Shown here piece by piece: positions 34,544-43,572 of a stretch of 64,000 nucleotides of DNA. Under the pieces are notes generated by a model. That model was not told the origin of the DNA. It was given only the letters and a program-made list of their open reading frames with translations, and searched no databases. How positions within the stretch are numbered: position 1 is the stretch's first letter; every line of letters begins with the position of its first letter. Made by a program: the position numbers and the translations under genes. This DNA is from Roseateles noduli (GTDB taxonomy: Bacteria; Pseudomonadota; Gammaproteobacteria; Burkholderiales; Burkholderiaceae_C). The DNA lies in the NCBI GenBank assembly GCA_002205125.1, contig NIOE01000006.1, positions 124,001 through 188,000 on the forward strand. Direction: 5' to 3'.

Positions 34544-36514
34544 TCAAGCGTCCAACGCTTCCGCGATGAAGTGCTTGGCCACTTTCGGCTTCGGCACCCG
34601 TACGCTGAACCAGCGTCGCACGTCCTGCTCCACGCCGATGCCGTGCATGAAGTTGTAGAGCGCCTTCTTCAGCGCATCGCCCATGGCATCGTGGTCCGTG
34701 CCGGTCGGGTCCACGAACCCGACGTCGTTCTTCGCGAACGGCGACGGCGGAAGCGGCAGCAGTTCCACGCCGAAGGCTTTCGGGTCCTGGCCTACCGGTG
34801 AGTGCACCGTGCACGCGAAGCGGTGGAAGAACCCGCTCTGGATGCAGCCGTTCTCGAACAGCTGCCGCACGTATTCGAGCGCGTCGACCGTGTCCTGCAC
34901 CGTCTGCGTCGGGAAGCCGTACATCAGGTAGGCGTGCACCAGGATGCCGGACTCGGTGAACGCGCGCGTCACGCGCGCCACCTGCTCGACCGACACGCCT
35001 TTCTGCATCAGCTTCAACAGGCGATCCGACGCGACCTCCAGGCCGCCGCTGATCGCGATGCAGCCGCTGTCGGCCAGCAGCTGGCAGAGCTCCGGGGTGA
35101 AGGTCTTCTCGAAGCGCACGTTGCCCCACCAGCTGATGGACACGCCGCGATCGATCAGCTCCTGCGCCAGCGCCTTCAGCACCTTGGGCGGCGCTGCTTC
35201 GTCGACGAAGTGGAAGCCGGTCTGGCCCGTCTCCGCCACGATCGCCTCGATGCGGTCCACCAGCGTCTTCGCCGATGCCGCCTCGTAGCGCGAGATGTAG
35301 TCCAGCGTGATGTCGCAGAAGCTGCACTTCTTCCAGTAGCAGCCGTGCGCGATGGTCAGCTTGTTCCAGCGGCCGTCGCTCCACAGCCGGTTCATCGGGT
35401 TCAGCATGTCCAGCAGCGACAGGTAGTCGTGCAGCGGCAGACCGTCCCAGGTCGGCGTGCCGACGTCCTCGAAGGGCACGTCGGGTTCGACGAAGTTGAT
35501 GTAGCGGACCTGGCCGCTTTGTTCTCCCTCGTCCTCGCGGATGAAGCAGCGCACCAGCCGTTGTCGGCTGCGCTTGCCGGCGATGTGGTCCAGCAGCGCC
35601 AGCAGCGGGCGCTCGCCCGCGTCCAGCGTCACGAAGTCCACGTAGTCGAACAGGCGCGGCTCGTTGAGTTCGCGCAGCTCGGTGTTCACGAAGCCGCCGC
35701 CGAACAGGATCCTGATGTGCGGCCGCTCGCGCTTGATCGTCTGGCCGATCCGCAGCGCCGCGTAGACCGCGCCGGGGAAGGGTGCCGACAGCAGCACCAC
35801 GTCCGGTTGCTCCGCGTCGATGGCGGCCAGCGTCAGCTCGCGCAGCAGGTCGTCGACGAGGTTGGGCGGCGCGTTCAGCGCGTCGTGCAGCGGGTCGAAG
35901 GTCGGCTGGCTTGTCGCCAGCTGTTCGGCGTAGCGGACGAACTCGAAACGCGGATCGACCGATTCGCGCAGCACGTCGGCCAGATCGTTCAGGTAGAGCG
36001 TCGCCAGGTGCCGCGCGCGGTCCTGCAGCCCCAGCGCGCCGAAGGCCCAGGCCAGCGGATCCTCGCCGTCCTCGGCGACGTAGACCTCCAGCGTCTGGAA
36101 GCGCGCGCCCTCGGGCAGGAAGGTCCGCGTGTTGATGCGGTGCGCCAACGTCGGGTCGCGCCCCTGCAGGAACGCGATCGCCGGCGTGATCGTGGCGAAG
36201 TAGCGGTCGAAGGACTCGTCGAAATGGCGCGAGGCGATGCCGCGGTCCGGCAGCGGGATCGCCTGCACGGCGGCGCGCACGCGCTTCAGCCCGTCGCGGG
36301 AGAACAGCTTGAGCACCAGGCCCAGCGCCAGGTCGCGCTGCGCCGCCTGGAATCCGCGCGAGCGCAGGAAACCCGTCAGGTAGGCCGTGGACGGGTAGGG
36401 CGTGTTGAGCTGCGTCATCGGGGGGATGAGCGACAGCACACGCAGGCTGGGCGCCGGGGAGATCGCAGCGGCAGGCGTGGCGATGGACGCGGCGGTGGGC
36501 GCGGGGGCGGACAT
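34544..36514 (-). CDS. B12-binding-domain radical SAM protein
   Basis: The 656-residue protein has an N-terminal cobalamin-binding-like domain (RVLSLIPPMTQLNTPYPSTAYL near residue 25, IRILFGGGFVNTELREL near 275) and a radical SAM domain with HGCYWKKCSFCD near residue 390. The cysteines are spaced CX4CX2C rather than the common CX3CX2C, as in one branch of these proteins. GLEVASDRLLKLMQKG and YLMYGFPTQT complete the fold. It probably methylates or rearranges an unknown substrate. The Met at 36514 is likely the start; the ATG at 36541 would overlap the HU terminator. Confidence 0.88.
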   Translation of the reverse strand: MSAPAPTAASIATPAAAISPAPSLRVLSLIPPMTQLNTPYPSTAYLTGFLRSRGFQAAQRDLALGLVLKLFSRDGLKRVRAAVQAIPLPDRGIASRHFDESFDRYFATITPAIAFLQGRDPTLAHRINTRTFLPEGARFQTLEVYVAEDGEDPLAWAFGALGLQDRARHLATLYLNDLADVLRESVDPRFEFVRYAEQLATSQPTFDPLHDALNAPPNLVDDLLRELTLAAIDAEQPDVVLLSAPFPGAVYAALRIGQTIKRERPHIRILFGGGFVNTELRELNEPRLFDYVDFVTLDAGERPLLALLDHIAGKRSRQRLVRCFIREDEGEQSGQVRYINFVEPDVPFEDVGTPTWDGLPLHDYLSLLDMLNPMNRLWSDGRWNKLTIAHGCYWKKCSFCDITLDYISRYEAASAKTLVDRIEAIVAETGQTGFHFVDEAAPPKVLKALAQELIDRGVSISWWGNVRFEKTFTPELCQLLADSGCIAISGGLEVASDRLLKLMQKGVSVEQVARVTRAFTESGILVHAYLMYGFPTQTVQDTVDALEYVRQLFENGCIQSGFFHRFACTVHSPVGQDPKAFGVELLPLPPSPFAKNDVGFVDPTGTDHDAMGDALKKALYNFMHGIGVEQDVRRWFSVRVPKPKVAKHFIAEALDA

Positions 36515-36529
36515 AGCGGAACTGTAGGA

Positions 36530-36565
36530 GCAAAAAAACAAACCCGGCAGAAGCCGGGTTTGTTC
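36530..36565 (-). terminator. Terminator of the HU-like gene
   Basis: Read on the minus strand, AAACCCGGC-TTCT-GCCGGGTTT is followed by GTTTTTTTG. It lies 55 bases after the HU stop and just before the radical-SAM start region. The symmetrical stem might also act on the plus strand. Confidence 0.9.
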
Positions 36566-36619
36566 GGGACCGCCGGGATCGCGGAAGCGACCAGGCGATC
36601 GGCGTCTGCCAGAAGTGGA

Positions 36620-36982
36620 TTACTTCTTGGCGGCCTTCTTGGCGGGCTTGGCAGCGGCAGCCTTGGGGGCCTTGGCCGGCTTGGCGGCAGCCTTGCGAGC
36701 GGCAGCCTTCGGGTCCACGGCGGCCTTGAAGCCGGCGCCCGGGGTGAACTTCGGCAGCTTGGCGGCGGCGATCTTGATCTTGTCGCCGGTGCTCGGGTTC
36801 ACGCCGGTGCGGGCAGCACGGGCGTGTTGCTTGAAGGCACCGAAGCCAGGGATGGACACAGCGCCACCCTTCTTCACCGTGGACACCACCGCGTCCAGCA
36901 GCGTTTCCAGGATGCGGCCAGCTTCGGCCTTGGTCAGTTCGTGCTTGGAAGCCAGGTGTTCGATCAGTTCGGTCTTGTTCAT
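36620..36982 (-). CDS. HU-family DNA-binding protein with Lys/Ala-rich C-terminal tail
   Basis: The 120-residue nucleoid protein has a normal HU body (MNKTELIEHLASKHELTKAEAGRILETLLDAVVSTVKKGGAVSIPGFGAFKQHARAARTGVNPSTGDKI over about 70 residues), including the DNA-intercalating loop RTGVNPSTG. A tail of about 35 residues of KAAAKPAKA repeats follows, like histone H1. Such tailed HU proteins occur in Burkholderiales and some other groups and probably increase DNA compaction. It has its own terminator, and an independent promoter in the 267 bases upstream. Confidence 0.94.
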   Translation of the reverse strand: MNKTELIEHLASKHELTKAEAGRILETLLDAVVSTVKKGGAVSIPGFGAFKQHARAARTGVNPSTGDKIKIAAAKLPKFTPGAGFKAAVDPKAAARKAAAKPAKAPKAAAAKPAKKAAKK

Positions 36983-37249
36983 TCGTTTGACTCTGCGGTT
37001 AGGGCCCGACTAACGCCGGACGGCGCGTATTGTGCGTGAGAAATCACCTGCGCGTCCCCGGGTTGCCCCGCAAATCATCGATGAAATCGCCTATCCGGGG
37101 TCACGTCTTGCGCATATGCCCTGTTAATCAGGGTTCCAAGGCATCTGTGAGCGCTTGCAACGAGATTTCCGTGATGTTGCCAAGGGGGCAATCCAGATGA
37201 TTTTCCGGCGAGGGCAGGCCTTGCCCGGGAATACATCACGCAACAAAAC

Positions 37250-37816
37250 TCATGACACGAGCAGACGGTGGACAAGGTCCGGCGTGCTCGCCGCACCGTA
37301 CTTCTTCATCAGCCGTGCGCGGTACACATCCACCGTGCGCGGACTCACGCCGAGCTTGCGTCCGATCAGCTTGCTGGTGAGGCCTTCGATGAGCAGCGCG
37401 GCGATCTCGCGTTCGCGCGGCGTCAGGTCGGCCTTGAGCTGTCGCGTCGCGGACAGGTCCTCGAAGCTCCAGATGCCGCTCGCATGCGGCTGCGACGGGT
37501 CCAGCGCGCGACCCGACACGTGGCACCAGAACAGCTCGCCCGCCCGCGCGCCGCCGACGCGCTTCATCACCCGCTCGTCGGCGTAATAGCCGGCGGCATC
37601 GAGGCTCGCGACGATGCGCTCGCCGGTGCGCTCGAACTCCACCGGGCTCGGATACAGCAGCGCGAAGCTGTGGCCGATCAACTGCTCGCGCTCCGCGCCG
37701 AAGATCTCCAGCACCAGCCGGTTGCAGTCCTTGATCAGGCGGTGCTCGGAAATCACCAGCCCGATCGGGGCCTGGTCGAAGGCGATACGGTAGTCGAGGC
37801 TCATGGACGGATTCAT
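37250..37816 (-). CDS. PAS-domain LuxR-type transcriptional regulator
   Basis: The 188-residue protein has an N-terminal PAS domain (AFDQAPIGLVISEHRLIKDCNRLVLEIFGAEREQLIG, residues 12-48) and a C-terminal GerE/LuxR helix-turn-helix (LTPREREIAALLIEGLTSKLIGRKLGVSPRTVDVYRARLMKKYGA). It lacks a receiver domain, so it may sense a small molecule or redox state directly through PAS. Its start is seven bases from the stop of the thioesterase gene on the same strand, so the two are an operon. Being divergent from scoAB across the TACGTA repeats, it is a candidate regulator of ketone-body use. Confidence 0.9.
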   Translation of the reverse strand: MNPSMSLDYRIAFDQAPIGLVISEHRLIKDCNRLVLEIFGAEREQLIGHSFALLYPSPVEFERTGERIVASLDAAGYYADERVMKRVGGARAGELFWCHVSGRALDPSQPHASGIWSFEDLSATRQLKADLTPREREIAALLIEGLTSKLIGRKLGVSPRTVDVYRARLMKKYGAASTPDLVHRLLVS

Positions 37817-37823
37817 GGGCGGA

Positions 37824-38246
37824 TCACAGCAGCGCGTAGGTCGTCGTCGACTGCACTGCGAGCCGACCCTGTTCGTCGAACAGGTCGATCTGCCCGAACG
37901 CCAGGTTCTTGCCGCGTCGCAGCAGGCGCGCCTCGATCGTGCAGCTTGTCCCCGAGACCGGGCGCAGGAAGGTCGACTGCAGCTGAACGGTCGTCATCGG
38001 GCGGAACTCGCCCAGCTCGCGCATCATCAGCAACACCATCGCCGTGTCCGCCGCGGCCATCGACGCCTGCCCGCACATCACGCCGCCGACGTGGACCAGC
38101 TCCGGCGCCACCGGCATCGTCAACCGCAGCAGCCCGTCTTCCGCGTGGACCGGATCCAGGCCGAGTGCGACGATCCAGGGCGCGAAGATCTTCGGGATCT
38201 GCGCGCGCAGCTCTTCCAGGGACAGGGCGTCCGGGGGCAGGGTCAT
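37824..38246 (-). CDS. PaaI-like hot-dog thioesterase
   Basis: The 140-residue protein has the PaaI pattern: LVHVGGVMCGQASMAAADTAMVLLMM at residues 50-75 with an active-site Asp, then LQSTFLRPVSGTSCTIEARLLRRGKNLAFGQIDLFDEQGRLAVQSTTTY. It should hydrolyse acyl- or aryl-CoA esters. The ATG at 38246 has AAGGA upstream; the longer frame is not protein-like. Placed next to scoAB, it might free CoA during acetoacetate or phenylacetate breakdown. Confidence 0.88.
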   Translation of the reverse strand: MTLPPDALSLEELRAQIPKIFAPWIVALGLDPVHAEDGLLRLTMPVAPELVHVGGVMCGQASMAAADTAMVLLMMRELGEFRPMTTVQLQSTFLRPVSGTSCTIEARLLRRGKNLAFGQIDLFDEQGRLAVQSTTTYALL

Positions 38247-38282
38247 CGGGCTTCCTTCGGGCGTCGGTGGCTTAATCAATTC

Positions 38283-38311
38283 TACGTACCGCTTACGTAA
38301 TGGCTTACGTA
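38283..38311. promoter_or_regulatory. Triple TACGTA repeat in the scoA/thioesterase divergent promoter
   Basis: TACGTA occurs at 38283, 38294 and 38306, each 11-12 bases apart, so on one face of the helix. Two are part of GCTTACGTA. The palindromic units are likely operator half or full sites. Confidence 0.6.
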
Positions 38312-38370
38312 GTAGATTGGCCGACCAGGTTCTGGAAACCCGTGATTCAACGGCAAGCAGGAGACATCGG

Positions 38371-39072
38371 ATGAACAAGCTTTTCCCCAGCGCCCAGGCG
38401 GCGCTGGACGGCATCGTGGCGGACGGCCAGTTGCTGGCGGTCGGCGGCTTCGGCCTGTGCGGCATCCCGGAGGCGCTGATCGCGGCGCTGCGGGACAGCG
38501 GCGCCAAGGGCCTGACCGTCATCAGCAACAACGCGGGCGTGGACGGCTTCGGCCTGGGCCAGCTGCTCGAGACGCGGCAGATCAGGAAGATGATCTCCAG
38601 CTACGTCGGCGAGAACAAGGAGTTCGAGCGCCAGTACCTGGCCAATGAGCTCGAACTCGAATTCACGCCGCAAGGCACGCTGGCCGAGAAGCTGCGCGCC
38701 GGCGGCGCCGGGATCCCGGCCTTCTTCACGCGCACCGGCGTCGGCACGCTGGTGGCCGAGGGCAAGGAGATCCGCGAGTTCGACGGCCAGCAGTACGTGA
38801 TGGAGCGCGCGCTCAATCCGGACGTCGCGCTGGTCAAGGCGCACATCGCCGACAAGAGCGGCAACCTGATCTTCCGGCGCACCGCGCGCAACTTCAACCC
38901 GGCCTGCGCGATGGCCGGCAAGGTCACGGTGGTGGAGGTGGAGCAGGTCGTCGAGGTCGGCGAACTCGATCCCGACAGCATCCATCTGCCCGGGATCTAT
39001 GTGCACCGCATCGTGCACAACCCGAATCCCGAGAAGCGCATCGAGAAGCGCACCACCCGCCCTGCTGCCTGA
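38371..39072 (+). CDS. scoA: 3-oxoacid CoA-transferase subunit A
   Basis: The 233-residue alpha subunit of succinyl-CoA:acetoacetate CoA-transferase activates acetoacetate using succinyl-CoA. [14 protein letters not shown] at residues 24-37 is the family signature, followed by [16 protein letters not shown] and [19 protein letters not shown] at the end. Usual length. The ATG at 38371 follows CAGGAGACATCGG. It is 10 bases from scoB, in one operon. Divergent from the thioesterase/PAS-LuxR pair. Confidence 0.95.
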   Translation: MNKLFPSAQAALDGIVADGQLLAVGGFGLCGIPEALIAALRDSGAKGLTVISNNAGVDGFGLGQLLETRQIRKMISSYVGENKEFERQYLANELELEFTPQGTLAEKLRAGGAGIPAFFTRTGVGTLVAEGKEIREFDGQQYVMERALNPDVALVKAHIADKSGNLIFRRTARNFNPACAMAGKVTVVEVEQVVEVGELDPDSIHLPGIYVHRIVHNPNPEKRIEKRTTRPAA

Positions 39073-39082
39073 GGAGAGAGAC

Positions 39083-39721
39083 ATGCCCTGGACCCAAGAC
39101 CAGATGGCGGCACGCGCCGCGCAGGAGCTCGAAGACGGCTTCTATGTGAATCTCGGCATCGGCATCCCGACGCTGGTGGCGAACTTCGTCCCGTCCGACA
39201 AGGAAGTGTGGCTGCAGAGCGAGAACGGCATGCTCGGCATCGGCCCGTTCCCGACGGACGACGAGGTCGACGCCGACCTGATCAACGCCGGCAAGCAGAC
39301 GGTCACGACCATTCCCGGGTCGTCGATCTTCGGCAGCCATGACAGCTTCGCGATGATCCGCGGCGGCAAGATCAACCTCAGCATCCTGGGCGCGATGCAG
39401 GTCAGCGAAAGAGGCGACCTCGCCAACTGGATGATCCCCGGCAAGATGGTGAAGGGGATGGGCGGTGCGATGGACCTGGTCGCCGGCGTCAAGCGCGTGA
39501 TCGTGCTCATGGAGCACGTCGCCCGCAAGAAGGATGGCACCGAGGACCTGAAGATCATCCCGTCCTGCACCTTGCCGCTGACGGGTGTCGGCGTCGTCAA
39601 CCGCATCATCACGGACTTGGCCGTGATGGACGTGACGCCGGAAGGATTGAAGCTGATCGAGCTCGCCCCCGAAGTCACCCGCGAGTTCGTCCAGAGCAAG
39701 ACCGGCGTGACGCTGGTCTGA
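39083..39721 (+). CDS. scoB: 3-oxoacid CoA-transferase subunit B
   Basis: The 212-residue beta subunit carries the catalytic Glu47 in [15 protein letters not shown], which forms the CoA-thioester intermediate. [13 protein letters not shown] near residue 23 and [19 protein letters not shown] near 127 are further family motifs. GAGGAGAG precedes the ATG. With ScoA it forms the heterotetramer for ketone-body use. Confidence 0.95.
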   Translation: MPWTQDQMAARAAQELEDGFYVNLGIGIPTLVANFVPSDKEVWLQSENGMLGIGPFPTDDEVDADLINAGKQTVTTIPGSSIFGSHDSFAMIRGGKINLSILGAMQVSERGDLANWMIPGKMVKGMGGAMDLVAGVKRVIVLMEHVARKKDGTEDLKIIPSCTLPLTGVGVVNRIITDLAVMDVTPEGLKLIELAPEVTREFVQSKTGVTLV

Positions 39722-40080
39722 GCAAGACCTGGCCCCACCCGTGGCAAGACCTGCCACTCGTACTCCCCAGGCCCGAGGTCAACGGGTGTGAGTGGGGCCG
39801 GAATGGTGCTGGGGGTTCGCGGACGCGATGCCCCCTGCACCGTGGAGTGCCCGCGCTTGGCCTCACGCAAGGGGTGACCCCGGGCACCCCACCTGCCAAC
39901 GCGCGGGCGATTGTTTCCAGATCGTTTCCCGCTCCTATCCGACCCGGACAACTTCCGCGCGTGAATAAGTCACACCGCAACGGCCTGTTGCCGCGCCTTT
40001 CACAAGTTGTACGAATGACGGTGTCTTAACGGCCGGTCCTCGCCACCATCCCGCATCCGCTGCTACGAGCCGATGCTGAG
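39722..40080 (+). promoter_or_regulatory. 359-base intergenic region with repeat copy 2
   Basis: No gene is seen. The region contains the dispersed repeat at 39762-39857 and, after it, the promoter of the first DUF1800 gene. A reading frame on the minus strand here has no protein-like features. Confidence 0.5.
39762..39857 (+). repeat. Dispersed intergenic repeat, copy 2
   Basis: A 96-base element from ACTCCCCAGGCCCG to GGAGTGCCCGCGCT, matching copy 1 at 34426 with about 14 differences by eye. The arms GTGGGGC and GCCCC-CTGCAC are kept. Confidence 0.8.
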
Positions 40081-41802
40081 ATGACTGCTGCCGCCAACAC
40101 CCACTTTGCACCGCCCGCACTGCCCGACGACGAACGCGTCGCCGGTGACACCCCATCCATCGGCGCGCCTGCCGCGCTGGCGGCTGCTGCTGCGGCGGCC
40201 TTGCTCGCGGCTTGCGGCGGCGGCGGCGGCGACAGCGCCTCCGGCGGCCCGGACAGCGATCCTCAGAACGCCGTCCCGCCGACCGAGCCTGAAGCTGCGC
40301 GCTTCCTCGGCCAGGCCGGATTCGCCGCCACGGCGACGGACTTCGCCAGCGTCAAGTCGGTCGGTTACTCGCGCTGGCTGGAGCAGCAGTTCGACGCCCC
40401 GCGCACGCAGAGCCATTACGACTGGCTCGTGGCCAAGGGCAAGGGCGCCGAGGCCAACCGCTACAGCCTGGACGGAACCGACGCCACGCTGTGGCGCAAG
40501 CTGATCAGCTCGCCCGACCAACTGCGCCAGCGCGTCGTGCTTGCGCTGTCGGAGATCTTCGTCGTCTCCATGAACGGCCTGCCGATCGCGTGGCCGCAGT
40601 TCGCCACCGCCGGTTACGTCGACATGCTGGAGGAGCGCTGCTTCGGCACCTTCCGCGAGCTGATCGAAGGGGTGACGCTGTCCCCGGCGATGGGCGTGTA
40701 CCTGGCCATGCGCGGCAACCGCAAGGAAGACGCCAAGACCGGACGCCAGCCCGACGAGAACTACGCCCGCGAGGTGATGCAGCTGTTCACCATCGGCCTG
40801 AACCAGCTCAATGCCGACGGCACGCCCAAGATGGTCAGCGGCAAGACCGTCGACACCTACACGCTGCAGCAGATCACCGACCTGGCGCGCGTGTTCACCG
40901 GCTGGGACTTCGACATCGACTCCGCCGACGTGAACGGCCTGGACTTCAGCTACATGAAGCGTCCGATGCGCCAGAACGCCTCGCGCTTCTCCACCGGCGA
41001 GAAGAAGGTGCTGGACACCGTCGTTCCCGCGACCGCCGACGGCGCCGCCGCCATGAAGGTGGCGCTGGACACGCTGAGCGCGCATCCCAACGTCGGCCCG
41101 TTCATCGGCCGCCAGCTGATCCAGCGCCTGGTGGCCTCGCACCCGAGCCCCGCCTACGTGCAGCGCGTCGCCGCCGTCTTCGACAACAACGGCAAGGGCG
41201 TGCGCGGCGACATGCGCGCCGTGATCAAGGCGATCCTGCTCGACAGCGAAGCCCGCCAGCGCTCCACCGCCCCCAGCGGCGGCAAGCTGCGCGAGCCGCT
41301 CCAGCGCATGATCCAGTGGGCACGCACCGTCGGCATGACGTCGCCCGGCGACCTCTGGGCCATCGGCGACACCAGCAACCCGTCCTCGCGCCTGGGCCAG
41401 AGTCCCATGCGCAGCGGGTCGGTCTTCAACTTCTTCCGGCCCGGCTACGTGCCGCCCAATTCGCAGCTGGGCACCAACAACGTCACCGCGCCCGAGTTCC
41501 AGCTCTGCAACGAGAGCACCGTCGCCGGCTATCTGAACTTCATGCAGAGCCTGGTCGGCAACGGCATCGGCGACATGAAGCCCGACTACACCGCCGATCT
41601 CGCGCTGGCCGCCGACGCCCCCGCGCTGGTGCGTCGTCACGCGCAGCTGATGGCCGGCGGCGACATCGCGGAAACGACGATCACCACGATCGCCACCGCC
41701 GTCGCCACCATCAAGTCCGACACCGACGCCAACAAGCTGAACCGCGTCAAGGCGTCCTGGCTGATGGTGCTGGCAGCGCCCGAATACCAGGTCCAGAAAT
41801 AA
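40081..41802 (+). CDS. DUF1800 lipoprotein-like exported protein, copy 1
   Basis: The 573-residue protein belongs to the DUF1800 family, of unknown function. A hydrophobic Ala/Leu segment with lipobox-like LLAAC at about residues 40-45 and a poly-Gly spacer suggests a lipoprotein, though the leader before it is long and acidic. Family features are [33 protein letters not shown] near 219-237, FTGWD, and HPNVGPFIGRQLIQRLV near 340. The DUF1501 gene follows after 20 bases. This pair is repeated immediately downstream. DUF1800-DUF1501 pairs are known in Planctomycetes and Proteobacteria and are thought to act together in the envelope. Confidence 0.9.
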   Translation: MTAAANTHFAPPALPDDERVAGDTPSIGAPAALAAAAAAALLAACGGGGGDSASGGPDSDPQNAVPPTEPEAARFLGQAGFAATATDFASVKSVGYSRWLEQQFDAPRTQSHYDWLVAKGKGAEANRYSLDGTDATLWRKLISSPDQLRQRVVLALSEIFVVSMNGLPIAWPQFATAGYVDMLEERCFGTFRELIEGVTLSPAMGVYLAMRGNRKEDAKTGRQPDENYAREVMQLFTIGLNQLNADGTPKMVSGKTVDTYTLQQITDLARVFTGWDFDIDSADVNGLDFSYMKRPMRQNASRFSTGEKKVLDTVVPATADGAAAMKVALDTLSAHPNVGPFIGRQLIQRLVASHPSPAYVQRVAAVFDNNGKGVRGDMRAVIKAILLDSEARQRSTAPSGGKLREPLQRMIQWARTVGMTSPGDLWAIGDTSNPSSRLGQSPMRSGSVFNFFRPGYVPPNSQLGTNNVTAPEFQLCNESTVAGYLNFMQSLVGNGIGDMKPDYTADLALAADAPALVRRHAQLMAGGDIAETTITTIATAVATIKSDTDANKLNRVKASWLMVLAAPEYQVQK

Positions 41803-41822
41803 CCAGCCGAGCGGAGACCCTC

Positions 41823-43217
41823 ATGACCCACATCTCCAAGCTTCCCGCGCTGCGCCGTCGCGAGTTCCTCAAGCGCGCCTCGGCGGTGTCCATCGCCGGC
41901 ACGGCCGCGCCCTGGGCGCTGCAGCTGGCCGCCATCGGCGAGGCCGCCGCGGCCGCCGCGCCCGGCGACTACAAGGCCATCGTCTGCCTGTTCATGTACG
42001 GCGGCAACGACTACGGCAACACCGTCATCCCCTACGACACGGCCAACTACCAGGCCTACGCCAACATCCGCCAGGCGCTGGCGATCCCGCGCGACCAGCT
42101 CGCCGCCACGGCGCTGACGCCCTCGCTCGCGCTGCCCGACGGCCGCCAGATGGCGCTGGCGCCGACGATGAACCGGCTCAAGTCCGTCTTCGACGCCGGC
42201 CGGCTGGGCGTGATGCTCAACATCGGCCCGCTGATGCAGCCGACGACGCTGGCGCAGTACAAGGCCGCCAACGTGCCGCTGCCGCCCAAGCTGTTCTCGC
42301 ACAACGACCAGTCCAGCCTCTGGCAGTCGTCGCGGCCGGAAGGCGCGACCTCGGGCTGGGGCGGTCGCCTGGCCGACCAGTTCCTGTCGAGCAACGGCAA
42401 CGCCACCTTCAGCTGCATCAACGTGTCCGGCAACGCCGTGTTCATGTCGGGCGGCCAGGCGGTCCAGTATCAGATGAGCGCCGGCGGCGCCGTCGCCATC
42501 AACGGCGCGAACAAGTCGCTGTTCGGCTCCGCGGCCTGCGCGGAAGCGCTGCGCGGCATGATCACCGGCGAGCGCCAGCACTGGATGGAGCAGGAACTGA
42601 ACCGCGTCACGGCGCGCTCGGTCAACGCGCAGGGCACCATCACCACGGCGCTGTCCACCTCGACGCTGCAGACGCCCTTCGAGACCAACGGCAACGGCCT
42701 GGCCTCCCAGCTGCAGACGGTGGCCCGCCTGATCGGCGCCCGCGCCTCGCTGGGCGTGCAGCGGCAGGTGTACTTCGTGTCCATCGGCGGCTTCGACCTG
42801 CACGACAACCTGATGTCGCAGCAGCCGGTGCTGCTGGGCAACGTCGCCAGCGCGATGGCCAGCTTCGACGCGGCGCTGGTCGAGCTGGGCGTTTCCCAGA
42901 ACGTCACCACCTTCACCGCCTCGGACTTCGGCCGCACGCTGAGCTCCAACGGCGACGGCTCCGACCACGGCTGGGGCAGCCATCATCTGGTGATGGGCGG
43001 CGCGGTCAAGGGCGGGCGCTTCTACGGCGCGGCGCCGACGGTGGCCGTCAACGGTCCCGACGACGTCGGCCAGGGTCGGTTGTTGCCGACCACCTCGGTC
43101 GACCAGCTGGCCGCGACGCTCGCCTTGTGGATGGGCGTGCCGATGGCCGACCTGCCGGGGATCCTTCCGGGGATCGTGAACTTCACCCAGAAAGACCTCG
43201 GGCTCTTCACGGCCTGA
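41823..43217 (+). CDS. DUF1501 Tat-exported protein, copy 1
   Basis: The 464-residue protein has a twin-arginine signal (RRREFLKRASAVSIAGTAAPWALQLAA, residues 11-37). The DUF1501 domain, distantly related to alkaline phosphatase and sulfatase folds, shows YGGNDYGNTVIPYD near 60, FSHNDQSSLWQS near 157, VSIGGFDLHDN near 320, and DFGRTLSSNGDGSDHGWGSHH near 365-385, which carries likely metal ligands (Asp and His). Function is unknown. It is downstream of and close to its DUF1800 partner. Confidence 0.91.
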   Translation: MTHISKLPALRRREFLKRASAVSIAGTAAPWALQLAAIGEAAAAAAPGDYKAIVCLFMYGGNDYGNTVIPYDTANYQAYANIRQALAIPRDQLAATALTPSLALPDGRQMALAPTMNRLKSVFDAGRLGVMLNIGPLMQPTTLAQYKAANVPLPPKLFSHNDQSSLWQSSRPEGATSGWGGRLADQFLSSNGNATFSCINVSGNAVFMSGGQAVQYQMSAGGAVAINGANKSLFGSAACAEALRGMITGERQHWMEQELNRVTARSVNAQGTITTALSTSTLQTPFETNGNGLASQLQTVARLIGARASLGVQRQVYFVSIGGFDLHDNLMSQQPVLLGNVASAMASFDAALVELGVSQNVTTFTASDFGRTLSSNGDGSDHGWGSHHLVMGGAVKGGRFYGAAPTVAVNGPDDVGQGRLLPTTSVDQLAATLALWMGVPMADLPGILPGIVNFTQKDLGLFTA

Positions 43218-43572
43218 TTTCGAACACTTCGCCGGCGATCGTCGGGATTGGCTGGTTTGTTCCGGCCAATTACATCGGGCAGGTTTGGCGAGGGTGAAGG
43301 CTGAGTCGGGAAAGGACGCGTCTCGAACGCGTCGGCGCGATCGGGGTGTCGCGCCGTGAGATGTCGCACGAGTCGTTCGACGACACCGGCAGGAATACCG
43401 GGCGATCGACGCGAGTGCCGATGATCACGAGTCAGACGGGCGACTGTCGAGGTCGAAAGGCACGGTAACCGAATGCGTTTCCGGGCCTTTCCGCTGTTGC
43501 GGATTGGATGCTGATTTCGAGTGCGGGACTCTCTAGAGTCGCGGCCGTCAGCAGTACCGACGCACACCCACC
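43218..43572. promoter_or_regulatory. 355-base region between the two DUF1800/DUF1501 pairs
   Basis: No gene is seen. An inverted repeat ATTGGC...GCCAAT at 43247-43270 could be a weak terminator for the first pair. The rest probably holds the promoter of the second pair, which suggests the two modules are transcribed separately. Confidence 0.45.

Noticed and set aside
36542-36565. The AAACCCGGC hairpin as terminator of the radical-SAM gene
   Set aside because: It lies at that gene's 5' end; its T-run is on the minus strand after the HU gene, so it belongs to HU.
43022-43567. A 181-codon minus-strand frame across the gap between the DUF pairs
   Set aside because: Arg/Pro/Ser-rich with no motif; it also runs into the well-supported DUF1501 gene in antisense.
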